Source: Vicinamibacteria bacterium (lineage in GTDB: Bacteria; Acidobacteriota; Vicinamibacteria; Fen-336; JAGNNV01). From it: a DNA stretch of 21,458 nucleotides. The position numbers were made by a program, and so were the translations under genes. The stretch covers positions 1 through 21,458 of the forward strand of contig JAENWE010000148.1 of the NCBI GenBank assembly GCA_016650185.1, read 5' to 3'. Under the pieces are notes generated by a model. That model saw only the letters and a list, made by a program, of their open reading frames with translations, was not told the DNA's origin and searched no databases. This document shows, in pieces, positions 1 through 7,035 of the stretch (position 1 is the first letter of the stretch; each line of letters starts with the position of its first letter).

Positions 1-1
1 C

Positions 2-649
2 GCTCAAGGCGACGTGGTTCACGCCTGTTGCCGGCGGCCCGGCGGCGCCGCCGAACTGAAGGCCCTGGAAAAGGCGAGTCGTGCCAACCTCCATGTGCAT
101 GCGCTGGACGTCACTCGAACGGAGGCCATTCAAAGACTCGCTGGAGCCCTCTCCGAAAAGAGCATCGATATCTTGATCAACAACGCTGGGATCTTCGGTC
201 CCAAAGTGGAGGGCGATAAGGATCTGCGCCAGTCTCTAGGCCGCACCGACGAGGAGATCATCGCGAAGGTGATGCGCATCAACGCCATCGCCCCGGTGAT
301 GGTGGCGCAAGCCTTCACCGAACAGGTGGCCCGAAGCGCCGCGAAGAAGATGGTGGCGATCTCAAGCAACCTCGGATCCATCGCCTCAACCACGGGCGGC
401 CACTACGCCTATCGGATGAGCAAAGCCGCGCTCAATATGGCGATGGCCACTCTGGCCAAGGACCTGGAGCCGCGGGGTATCGGCATGCAGGTCTTCTGCC
501 CTGGCTGGGTTCAGACCGAGATGGGCGGACCGAACGCGCCCCAAAAGGTGGAGGAGAGCGTGAGCGGACTTCGGCGTCTGATCGACGCCGCGCCCGACCC
601 GGGAGTGGCGCGCTTCCAAAGCTTCGACGGAACCCCTCTCGCCTGGTAG
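2..649 (+). CDS. Short-chain dehydrogenase/reductase (SDR) family oxidoreductase, 5' end outside window
   Basis: An NAD(P)H-dependent oxidoreductase of the classical SDR family; the substrate cannot be deduced. The frame is open from base 2, so the true start and the N-terminal TGxxxGxG cofactor loop lie upstream and the entry is partial. Visible family marks are the NNAG motif (codons at 179-190), the catalytic serine stretch in AISSNLGSI, and the YxxxK signature as YRMSK (410-424), followed by the PGWVQTEMGG segment typical of the loop after the active site. The start of the visible protein (QGDVVHACCRR) matches the second beta strand and basic NADP-side residues seen in carbonyl-reductase or C-factor-like SDRs. 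It ends 19 bp before the convergent HTH gene. Family assignment is firm; the physiological role is unknown. Confidence 0.9.
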   Translation, partial: AQGDVVHACCRRPGGAAELKALEKASRANLHVHALDVTRTEAIQRLAGALSEKSIDILINNAGIFGPKVEGDKDLRQSLGRTDEEIIAKVMRINAIAPVMVAQAFTEQVARSAAKKMVAISSNLGSIASTTGGHYAYRMSKAALNMAMATLAKDLEPRGIGMQVFCPGWVQTEMGGPNAPQKVEESVSGLRRLIDAAPDPGVARFQSFDGTPLAW

Positions 650-668
650 GCGACGCGAAGGCGACGGG

Positions 669-1010
669 CTACCGGCCGCCGCGGCGCTGACGGGCCAGGG
701 CTTTGGTGAGTTCCCGGGTGAACGCCACTTCGGCGATGCCGGCCTCGCCCAGAACTCCCGCGACCTCCCGTGCGTAGTCGATGAGAAACGCCGCCGTCGC
801 TTTCGGGACATGGTGCATGATCGTTCGCTTGTGAACGCGGCCATCCTGCATCATCGTGCGGACCAGATCGACCCGGCTCGGGCTCCATAGTCGGTAGCCC
901 TGGGCGTTCCTCGGCGGTTCCTGAATCCGTCCCGCGTACAGCCAGTTCAGCACCGTCTGTTTGCTGACGCCCAGCTCACGGGCGACCTCCAGCGTGGTCA
1001 GGTACTTCAT
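669..1010 (-). CDS. MerR/excisionase-type helix-turn-helix protein
   Basis: A 113-residue protein whose first 50 residues form a MerR-type winged HTH. TTLEVARELGVSKQTVLNWL (residues 5-24) is the helix-turn-helix, and the following segment with GYRLWSPSRV (38-47) is the wing. The remaining 60 residues are a helical, basic tail without a recognisable effector domain, so it is a stand-alone DNA-binding protein rather than a full MerR sensor. It starts with ATG and lies 67 bp downstream of the ferredoxin gene on the same strand, so the two may be cotranscribed. A local target could be the palindrome in the divergent promoter region at 1426-1442, but that is inference. A prophage excisionase is possible by sequence, but no phage gene lies nearby. 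The DNA-binding assignment is solid; the regulon is unknown. Confidence 0.8.
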   Translation of the reverse strand: MKYLTTLEVARELGVSKQTVLNWLYAGRIQEPPRNAQGYRLWSPSRVDLVRTMMQDGRVHKRTIMHHVPKATAAFLIDYAREVAGVLGEAGIAEVAFTRELTKALARQRRGGR

Positions 1011-1077
1011 CCGATCCTCTTATTAGTCGTCAAAGTTGCCTTCGATTCTGACGAGGTTCAGTGGGCGCGTCAACCAT

Positions 1078-1407
1078 TCACTCCCAGGGCGCGTCATCGG
1101 GGAGGAACAGGCGATCGACGGGCGACCCCTTCATCAGATGCCTCTCGCAGATTTCCTTGAGGTCACCTTCGGTCACGCCCCCGTACCAGACATTGTCGGG
1201 ATAGACTGCGGCGGTGACGCCCAGGCTGCAGTGCTTCAGGCAGCCGGTTCGGCTCACCAGGACTCGTTCCTTGAGGCCGTTCTCACGAATGAGATCCTTC
1301 ATCACGCCGACGAATCTTTCCCCACCTTTTTCCCCACACGACCCGCGGGGATGACCGGGACCTCGGTTGTTGGCGCAGATCAGCAGGTGTCGTTCAGGGC
1401 GTGACAT
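1078..1407 (-). CDS. Thioredoxin-like [2Fe-2S] ferredoxin
   Basis: A 109-residue cytoplasmic electron carrier of the thioredoxin-fold [2Fe-2S] type (Aquifex Fd4 / Shethna protein family, related to the NuoE fold). The four cluster ligands have the family spacing: C11, C24, C56 and C60, in ICANNRG, GSCGEKGG and RTGCLKHC. The later VTAAVYPDNVWYGGVTEGDL segment is also typical. The family length is about 100-110 residues, so the gene looks complete. The ATG start is supported by a strong Shine-Dalgarno sequence (AAGGAG, four bases upstream). It is divergent from the DUF4412-like gene and upstream of the HTH gene on the same strand. The redox partner is not evident; a sulfurtransferase lies nearby but on the other strand. 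Confidence 0.9.
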   Translation of the reverse strand: MSRPERHLLICANNRGPGHPRGSCGEKGGERFVGVMKDLIRENGLKERVLVSRTGCLKHCSLGVTAAVYPDNVWYGGVTEGDLKEICERHLMKGSPVDRLFLPDDAPWE

Positions 1408-1411
1408 CAGG

Positions 1412-1417
1412 CTCCTT
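1412..1417 (-). promoter_or_regulatory. Strong Shine-Dalgarno of the ferredoxin gene
   Basis: The plus strand reads CTCCTT, giving AAGGAG on the transcribed strand, four bases before the ATG at 1407. It fixes the ferredoxin start. Few genes in this window have so clear a ribosome-binding site. Confidence 0.75.
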
Positions 1418-1425
1418 GTTGGGAA

Positions 1426-1442
1426 GCTCTCGAATTGAGAGC
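1426..1442. promoter_or_regulatory. Perfect palindrome in divergent promoter region, operator candidate
   Basis: GCTCTC and GAGAGC form perfect 6-bp arms around a GAATT spacer. The site lies between the divergent ferredoxin gene and the DUF4412-like gene. It overlaps a -35-like TTGAGA (1435-1440) that precedes a -10-like TATGCT (1460-1465) with a 19-bp spacer. The symmetry is seen directly. Use as an operator, for example by the nearby HTH protein, is inference. Confidence 0.4.
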
Positions 1443-1465
1443 ACGACGATCTCTCCCTTTATGCT
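1435..1465 (+). promoter_or_regulatory. Candidate promoter of the DUF4412-like gene
   Basis: TTGAGA (5 of 6 to TTGACA) and TATGCT (4 of 6 to TATAAT) are separated by 19 bp, longer than the usual 17. Transcription would begin near 1472, just before the ATG at 1477, giving a very short leader. Long spacers occur at promoters activated by MerR-type regulators, but no clear dyad lies inside this spacer. Confidence 0.3.
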
Positions 1466-1476
1466 ACGCGGCGCCA

Positions 1477-2271
1477 ATGAGCATTCGAGAGTGCGCCGCC
1501 TTGAAACCAGGACCATGGCTCACAACGTTCCCTTCGGTGTGGTTCGTCCTCTCTGCCGGACTCTTCGGAACGCCCGTGGTCCTCGCCGCCCAACCTGAGG
1601 GACTCACCATCGTCTTTGCCGTGACCAACCAGGGCGGAGAACGAGCGGTCACTCACTACTACACCGCGAATCGAGCGCGGCTCGACCTGGGTGACACGGA
1701 GACCCTCGTGGACTTTGGAACGGGCCGGGTCATCAGCATTTCCCACCGGAAAAAACAGTACTCCGAGACCACATTCGAGGAAATCGAGGAGGCGATGACC
1801 TCGGTGAGTGCGGAAATGGAGAAGGCGATGGCCGGGATTCCCAGAGACCTTCGGGCCAAGATGATGGGCGATGCCGCCCGAGAGGTCACGGTGACGCGAG
1901 GAGCCGCCCGAACCATCGCTGGCGTGGGGTGCCAGGAGTTCACCGTTGCTCTCAGCGAGAACACGCGTATCGACACCTGTGCCGCCACCCTCGTCGTCCC
2001 GCCCTTCGACCCAAAGAACTTCCGAAATCTGGCCCTCCTCACCTTGCCGGTCGGCCGCGGCAATTCGGGGATCAGCAAGCTGGTTCAGAAACTGCGAGAC
2101 ATCGAGGGTTTCTCTCTCGCCTCTTCCACTTCCATCAGCCTCTTCGGACGCAAGATGGACGGCACGACCGTGGCCACCGAGATCAGCAGGGGCCCCATCG
2201 ATGACCCGACCTTCGACCTTCCTCAGGGTTACGCTCAGGTCAACTCCCCCTTCGCGGGCCGGCCGCGCTGA
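1477..2271 (+). CDS. Exported DUF4412-like protein
   Basis: A 264-residue secreted or periplasmic protein. Residues 21-38 form a hydrophobic signal segment ending VVLAA before Q39, a plausible signal peptidase I site. The mature part resembles DUF4412: an early HYYTANRARLDLG strand, a tract GTGRVISISHRKKQYSE, a central charged helical region (about 100-140), then GVGCQEFTV and IDTCAATLVV with C152 and C168 as a likely disulfide pair, and a C-terminal PTFDLPQGYAQV that matches the usual F-x-x-PxGY end. ATG 1477 is preferred. A TTG at 1435 in the same frame would add 14 residues but lies on the palindrome and putative -35. The gene is 30 bp upstream of the sulfurtransferase and probably cotranscribed with it. 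The molecular function of DUF4412 proteins is not known. Confidence 0.75.
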   Translation: MSIRECAALKPGPWLTTFPSVWFVLSAGLFGTPVVLAAQPEGLTIVFAVTNQGGERAVTHYYTANRARLDLGDTETLVDFGTGRVISISHRKKQYSETTFEEIEEAMTSVSAEMEKAMAGIPRDLRAKMMGDAAREVTVTRGAARTIAGVGCQEFTVALSENTRIDTCAATLVVPPFDPKNFRNLALLTLPVGRGNSGISKLVQKLRDIEGFSLASSTSISLFGRKMDGTTVATEISRGPIDDPTFDLPQGYAQVNSPFAGRPR

Positions 2272-2301
2272 CCCACTCGATCTTCTCTCGGCGGATATCT
2301 C

Positions 2302-3156
2302 ATGTCTCTGATCTCAACCTCTGAACTTGCCAGCCGAATGGGCGATCCAATGTTGCGGATCCTCGATGCGCGCTGGTACCTCGATCCCGACAAGAAAGGC
2401 GTCGACGCGTATGCCGCCGGGCACCTCCGCGGGGCCTTCTTCGCGGACATCGAGAACGACTTCGCCGGGCCAGGGGGGAAACGCGGCGGGCCGCTCGGGC
2501 GACACCCGTTTCCCCCCGCGGAACAGATCCAGAATGTCCTGCGTCTTTTCGGGATCACGCCCGGCGTGCAGGTGGTGGTCTACGACGATGCGGCGGGGGC
2601 CATAGCTGCCAGGGTCTGGTTTGTTCTCCGCGTGTATGGCTTCGAGGACTGCGCCGTTCTCGACGGCGGCATCACGAAATGGATCGCGGAGGGGCGCGAG
2701 ACCACGGATCAGCCGCCCTCAATCTCCACCATGACCGATTTCGTGGCCACCCCTCGAGAGGATCTGGTGCTGTCCAAGGCCCAGATCCTGACCGAGAAGA
2801 GCCATCTCTTGGTTCTCGACGCCCGCATTCCAGAGCGATACCGGGGCGACACCGAGCCCATCGATCCGCGGGCCGGCCACATCCCCGGCGCTCTCAATGC
2901 CCCGTACACCATGAACCTGACCACCGAGGCGCATCCTGTATTCAGGTCCGCCAGAGAGCTGCGCGCTCACTACCAGGCCCTCGGCGTGCGGGACGACCAT
3001 GAGCCAGTGGTGTACTGCGGTTCGGGGATCAACGCGACCCATGACCTGCTCGCTCTACAGGTGGCGGGCTTCAAGGGCCGACTGTACGGCGGTTCGTGGA
3101 GCGAATGGAGTTCCGATCCCGCGCTGCCCATCGTGACCGGTGAGAAGCCCGGGTGA
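2302..3156 (+). CDS. Two-domain sulfurtransferase (thiosulfate/3-mercaptopyruvate type)
   Basis: A 284-residue tandem rhodanese, the normal length for this family. It transfers sulfur from thiosulfate or 3-mercaptopyruvate to a thiophilic acceptor through a cysteine persulfide. The N-terminal domain (about 3-130) is the inactive rhodanese fold, with ILDARWYL, GHLRGAFFADI and VVVYDDAAGAIAARVWF. The C-terminal domain (about 155-275) has LVLDARIPERYRG, GHIPGALNAPY and the active-site loop CGSGINA with C239. CGSG-type loops are more typical of mercaptopyruvate sulfurtransferases than the CRKG of thiosulfate rhodaneses, but here the usual VTA is INA, so the donor is uncertain. The GGSWSEW motif near the end is also conserved. 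It has an ATG start, no signal peptide, and is likely cytoplasmic. Confidence 0.92.
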   Translation: MSLISTSELASRMGDPMLRILDARWYLDPDKKGVDAYAAGHLRGAFFADIENDFAGPGGKRGGPLGRHPFPPAEQIQNVLRLFGITPGVQVVVYDDAAGAIAARVWFVLRVYGFEDCAVLDGGITKWIAEGRETTDQPPSISTMTDFVATPREDLVLSKAQILTEKSHLLVLDARIPERYRGDTEPIDPRAGHIPGALNAPYTMNLTTEAHPVFRSARELRAHYQALGVRDDHEPVVYCGSGINATHDLLALQVAGFKGRLYGGSWSEWSSDPALPIVTGEKPG

Positions 3157-3242
3157 CCTTGTCGCCGGCCGTGTGAGCCGACGTGACGACTTGCCCCTAG
3201 CAGCCCGGACCGCCAACAAATAACCGACATATCCTCTGGCCC

Positions 3243-4709
3243 TTGAAGCTTCCTCTGTCGGCCGTCGTCGTTCTACTCACCTATATCGTCGCCATCACCG
3301 CCTTCGGGACGTGGCTCGGGCGGCGTCACAGCGGCGGAGTCCGCGGTTACTTCCTCGGCGGGAAGAGCGTGCCCTGGTGGGCGGTCGCCTCATGCATCGT
3401 GGCTACCGAGACCAGCACCCTCACCTTCATCGGCGCACCCGGCACATCGTATGGAGGCAACTTCACGTTTCTCCAGCTGGTGATGGGGTACGTGATCGGC
3501 CGCCTGGTGGTCTCATTCTTCTTCCTGCCCGCCTACTTCCGCGGCGAGATCTTCACCTCCTACGAGATCCTCCAAAAGAGGTTCGGGGGGGCGGTGCGAG
3601 CCACGTCCTCGGGAATCTTCCTCCTCTCGCGGACGCTCGGCGACGGCATAAGACTCCACGCCGCCGCTCTGGTCCTCGCCGTAGCCGCAGGCATCAATGA
3701 ATGGTGGTGCATCCTCGCTCTTGGCTTCGCCATGATCCTCTATACCGAAGAGGGCGGCGTGGTGGCCACGATCTGGACCGACTCGATCCAGATGTTCGTC
3801 TACCTCTTCGGGGCCCTCATCTGCTTCGTCGCGGTGGCGAACGCTCTGCCCGGCGGGGTCATGGGCGCCTTCGAGAAGGCCGGGGCCGCGGGCAAGCTCG
3901 TCTTCCTGAACACCTCTTTCGACGTCCACCAGCCCTACACCCTGTGGGCGGGAGTCGTGGGAGGCATGTTCCTCACCATCGCCACCCACGGCACGGACCA
4001 TTACCTGGTTCAGCGATTCCTGGTGGCCAAGTCTCAGAAGGACGCGCAGACCGGTCTGATCCTCTCCGGATTTCTGGTGTTCGCCCAGTTCGTTCTCTTC
4101 CTCGCTCTCGGCATCCTGCTTTGGGCTTTTTACGAGGGACGCCCCTTCGCCCGGACGGACGAGATCCTCCCGACCTTCGTCGCCAACGAATTGCCTGGCG
4201 TGTTCACCGGCCTGATTCTCGCCGCCATCGTGGCGGCGGCCCTTTCGCCATCGCTCAACTCAATGGCCTCCGCCACCCTCCGCGACTTCTACGTCCCCTA
4301 CGTCGATCCGGAGGCCAGCGAGGCGAAGCAACTCCGGCTGGCCAAGCGCTTCACCATCTTTTGGGGCATTCTTCAGATCGGCGTCGCCGGCCTGGCGCGC
4401 GACGTGGAATCAGCGCTGCAGGCGGGACTCGCAGCCCTCGGTTATGCATCCGGGCCGACGGTCGGCGCCTTCGCTCTGGGGCTCTTCACGAAAAGGGCCA
4501 ACAGCACCGGGACCATGATCGGTATGCTCTCCGGCCTCCTGGGAAGCCTCGCGGTTGGACTGCTCTCGCCCCGGATCTTCGGCGTCCCCGGCGTGGCCTG
4601 GACCTGGAATGTCTTCGTGGGTGCGATCATCACGTTTGTGGTGGGCCTGTCGGTCAGCCTGGTCACGCAGGCCAAGGTGCGGGGCGGGGACCAGATCGCC
4701 CCAGCCTGA
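3243..4709 (+). CDS. Sodium:solute symporter (SSS family)
   Basis: A 488-residue inner-membrane transporter with about 13 membrane segments and no soluble extension, as expected for the SSS (LeuT-fold) family. Signatures are YFLGGKSVPWW (36-46), TLTFIGAPGTSYGGN (59-73), TRTLGDGIR-type helix region (about 130-137), IWTDSIQMF (177-185), HGTDHYLVQRFL (249-260) and the LSPSLNSMASATLRDFY region (334-350), which corresponds to the Na2-site helix. The substrate is unknown. Members carry sugars, sialic acid, amino acids or vitamins, and the neighbouring muramidase and glucosaminidase genes suggest an amino sugar or muropeptide. The start is probably TTG 3243, because no ATG or GTG gives a better N-terminus and no strong ribosome-binding site is visible. 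It ends 47 bp from the convergent NamZ gene. Confidence 0.9.
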   Translation: MKLPLSAVVVLLTYIVAITAFGTWLGRRHSGGVRGYFLGGKSVPWWAVASCIVATETSTLTFIGAPGTSYGGNFTFLQLVMGYVIGRLVVSFFFLPAYFRGEIFTSYEILQKRFGGAVRATSSGIFLLSRTLGDGIRLHAAALVLAVAAGINEWWCILALGFAMILYTEEGGVVATIWTDSIQMFVYLFGALICFVAVANALPGGVMGAFEKAGAAGKLVFLNTSFDVHQPYTLWAGVVGGMFLTIATHGTDHYLVQRFLVAKSQKDAQTGLILSGFLVFAQFVLFLALGILLWAFYEGRPFARTDEILPTFVANELPGVFTGLILAAIVAAALSPSLNSMASATLRDFYVPYVDPEASEAKQLRLAKRFTIFWGILQIGVAGLARDVESALQAGLAALGYASGPTVGAFALGLFTKRANSTGTMIGMLSGLLGSLAVGLLSPRIFGVPGVAWTWNVFVGAIITFVVGLSVSLVTQAKVRGGDQIAPA

Positions 4710-4756
4710 GCGTCGACTCCGAGAGGGTCCCCATTTCGGCTCAGTCTCAATGAGTC

Positions 4757-5998
4757 TTAATAGAGCAGCGACGACGCCCTCGATGTTCTGAAGTTCTCGA
4801 TGGCCGAAGCGTCCGAGGCCAGAATCGCATCCGCGGGATCTCCACGATCGATGGCCACCCGAAGCGATCGCGTCCCCACCAGACGGTCGAGGCCGCTGCC
4901 GTCGCGCAACCAGCCGAACTCCGGATGACGCCGCTTCATCTCGACCAGAAGAGTGACGCCCAGGCGATACGGCTGGGCCTTCCGATCATCGCTCACCCGG
5001 ATATCGAGGCCCTGGCAGACCACGTTGAGGTGCTTGGGCGTAGGAGCGGCGGTGGAGGAACGCGGTGTGAAAGTCGTCGGCTCACAAGTAAACCCCGGCA
5101 CGCGCACCGCCCGCGCCATCTCCGCCGACTTCAACCACGGGGCTCCGACCTTAAGGAAGGGCGCATCGGTTCCCCGACCCTCGGTCGCGGTCGTTCCTTC
5201 GAGCAGACACGTCCCCGGATACGCGAGACACGCATGGGCAGACCTCAGATTCGGCGACGGGTTCACCCAGGTAAGGCCGGTGTCGGCCCACGACATGCCT
5301 CGTGACCAGCCGGTGAGCCGGACCGCGCCGAGCTGCGCCTTCCGCTCGCGAGAGGCGTTCACCACGCCCGCGATCTCGGCCATGGTCAGCCCGTGAACCA
5401 GCGGCCCCGGAGTCATGTTGACGAGACTCCGCGGCACGTCGCGCTCGGGCGCCGACACCGGCCCTTCCATTCGCTGGCCGCCCAGAGGGTTGGGCCGATC
5501 CAGCACCAACATGGGGAGCAGAGCCTCGGCGCAGGCGTCAAGGCAATGCATCACGGTGGACGCAAAAGTGTAGAAGCGAACTCCCGCGTCCTGCATATCC
5601 ACCATGAACATATCCAAGCCTTCGAGATCCTCGGGCGCTGGCTTTACTTTCTTGCCGTAGAGGCTGATCACGGGCAGGCCGGACGTCACGTCCATTCGAT
5701 CATCCACGCTCTCGCCCGCCGCGGCCAGGCCGCGGAAACCGTGCTCGGCGCCGAACAGCTTCACAACCGAGATGCCGCAGGCGGTCAGAGCGTCGATCGC
5801 ATGCCGGCCGTCGGCGGTCAGAGAGGCGGCGTGAACCAGAAGTCCGACGCGCTTGCCCTTGAATGGGTCGCGTCTTCCCTCGACCACGATGTCCAGACCG
5901 GTTCGGACACGCCTCCGGCCGGCCGCCCGAGCGAAGGACGGAATAGCGAGGGACGCGGCCAGAAAGCCACGCCGGTCCAGATCGAGGTCGTGACTCAT
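4757..5998 (-). CDS. namZ: Exported DUF1343 / NamZ-type exo-beta-N-acetylmuramidase
   Basis: A 413-residue protein of the DUF1343 family. Its characterised members (NamZ, GH171) remove N-acetylmuramic acid from non-reducing ends of peptidoglycan fragments. Diagnostic stretches are LFGAEHGFRG (81-90, with the conserved acidic residue of the active site), TSGLPVISLYG (105-115), DMQDAGVRFYTF (134-145), LDRPNPLGG (166-174), HGLTMAEIA (202-210), WVNPSPN (244-250) and PGTCLLEGTTATEGRGT (261-277). The N-terminus has a twin-arginine-like signal (DRRGFLAASLAIP, then an AxA-type FARA), so export folded through Tat is likely. The start is ATG. Neighbours are a convergent SSS symporter and, upstream, a divergent membrane pair. 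Family confidence is high; the enzyme activity is inherited from characterised members. Confidence 0.88.
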   Translation of the reverse strand: MSHDLDLDRRGFLAASLAIPSFARAAGRRRVRTGLDIVVEGRRDPFKGKRVGLLVHAASLTADGRHAIDALTACGISVVKLFGAEHGFRGLAAAGESVDDRMDVTSGLPVISLYGKKVKPAPEDLEGLDMFMVDMQDAGVRFYTFASTVMHCLDACAEALLPMLVLDRPNPLGGQRMEGPVSAPERDVPRSLVNMTPGPLVHGLTMAEIAGVVNASRERKAQLGAVRLTGWSRGMSWADTGLTWVNPSPNLRSAHACLAYPGTCLLEGTTATEGRGTDAPFLKVGAPWLKSAEMARAVRVPGFTCEPTTFTPRSSTAAPTPKHLNVVCQGLDIRVSDDRKAQPYRLGVTLLVEMKRRHPEFGWLRDGSGLDRLVGTRSLRVAIDRGDPADAILASDASAIENFRTSRASSLLY

Positions 5999-6057
5999 CG
6001 CCCAAGCCTAATTCGCCCGGACGGATCTTGCCCGATCGCAGGTAATCTCTCCCATCT

Positions 6058-7035
6058 GTGATTTCGCCTGACCTCGCCGCCGCCGTGAATCGCCTGGAGG
6101 AAGAGGACGTATTGGGCCCGGAGCAGGTCCGATTGTTCGGACGGGTGGCCCGGGGCGAGTTGGTGAGTCTTTCCGTGGCCCTCCACGGACTTCTCTACCT
6201 GGGCGTGGTAGCCCTCACCAGCGGCGTTGGCCTCCTCTTCAGGAACGAAATCGCAAACCTCGGGCCCCTCTCCATCGCGGCCGGCGTGGGTGCGGCCGCC
6301 GCTCTTTGCCTTGCCTGGGTGGCGAGACGATCCCCGCCGTTTTCAGCCGGCGAAGTTCGCTCACCGCACTTCGCCTTCGACTATGTCCTGGCCCTCGGCG
6401 CCCTCCTGGCCGCCGCCGATCTGGCCTTCGTGGAGGGCCAGTTTTCACCCCTCGGTGAGAGTTGGGCGTTCCACCTCCTCCTGGTCAGCCTCGGCTACGC
6501 GGCCGCGGCCTTTCGCTTCGACTCGCGAACTCTCTTCGCACTCTCCTTGACCACCTTCACGGCGTGGCGTGGGGTCGCGGCCACGAGTGTCGAACGAGCG
6601 GTCTTCGGGTTCTTCGGCGACACCGACGCGGTGCGACTGAATGCGCTCGCCTGTGGCCTCGCCTTCGTCGCGATCGGACGGGCTCTGGTGGGCCGGAATC
6701 TCAAGGCGCACTTCGAGCCGACAGCGACGCATCTCGGCTGGCTCCTGATCCTCCAGGCCATAGCCTGGGGGATCGACGACGGGCCGACCGCTGCCCTGCA
6801 TCGCCTGACCCTGGTGGCGGTCGGCGGCGGGCTCGCGTGGTTCGCGTGGCGCGGAGGACGGTTCGCGCTCTTCGTGTTCGGGGTGCTGGCCGCGTACCTC
6901 GGCCTCATGATCGCGCTGGCCGAGGCGGTGGATGAGACCACGGTGATGCTCCTCCTGGTGGCCGTCTCCGCGATCGCCCTGGTGTTCGGGCTCGGGGCCA
7001 TCCACCGGCTCTTTCCCAAGGAGGCCGAGGAGTGA
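6058..7035 (+). CDS. Polytopic membrane protein, DUF2157-like (first of a coupled pair)
   Basis: A 325-residue integral membrane protein with a short soluble N-terminus (about 1-36, acidic-helical, reading LEEEDVLGPEQVRLFGRV) and about nine or ten hydrophobic segments between 39 and 315. The layout of an N-terminal helical hairpin followed by a run of helices resembles DUF2157 proteins, though no single motif proves it. The start is GTG 6058, with ATT TCG CCT following; no strong ribosome-binding site is seen. It overlaps the next gene by four bases (GTGA), so the two are translationally coupled and probably form a complex. Function is unknown. It is divergent from the NamZ gene across 59 bp. 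Confidence 0.72.
   Translation: MISPDLAAAVNRLEEEDVLGPEQVRLFGRVARGELVSLSVALHGLLYLGVVALTSGVGLLFRNEIANLGPLSIAAGVGAAAALCLAWVARRSPPFSAGEVRSPHFAFDYVLALGALLAAADLAFVEGQFSPLGESWAFHLLLVSLGYAAAAFRFDSRTLFALSLTTFTAWRGVAATSVERAVFGFFGDTDAVRLNALACGLAFVAIGRALVGRNLKAHFEPTATHLGWLLILQAIAWGIDDGPTAALHRLTLVAVGGGLAWFAWRGGRFALFVFGVLAAYLGLMIALAEAVDETTVMLLLVAVSAIALVFGLGAIHRLFPKEAEE

Noticed and set aside
1435..1476. TTG start of the DUF4412-like gene at 1435
   Set aside because: It lies on the palindrome and putative -35 and adds 14 residues ahead of an already adequate signal peptide; kept only as an alternative.
4710..4756. Terminator between the convergent symporter and NamZ genes
   Set aside because: Only a 4-bp CTCA/TGAG stem with a 7-base loop and no solid T run; not above chance.
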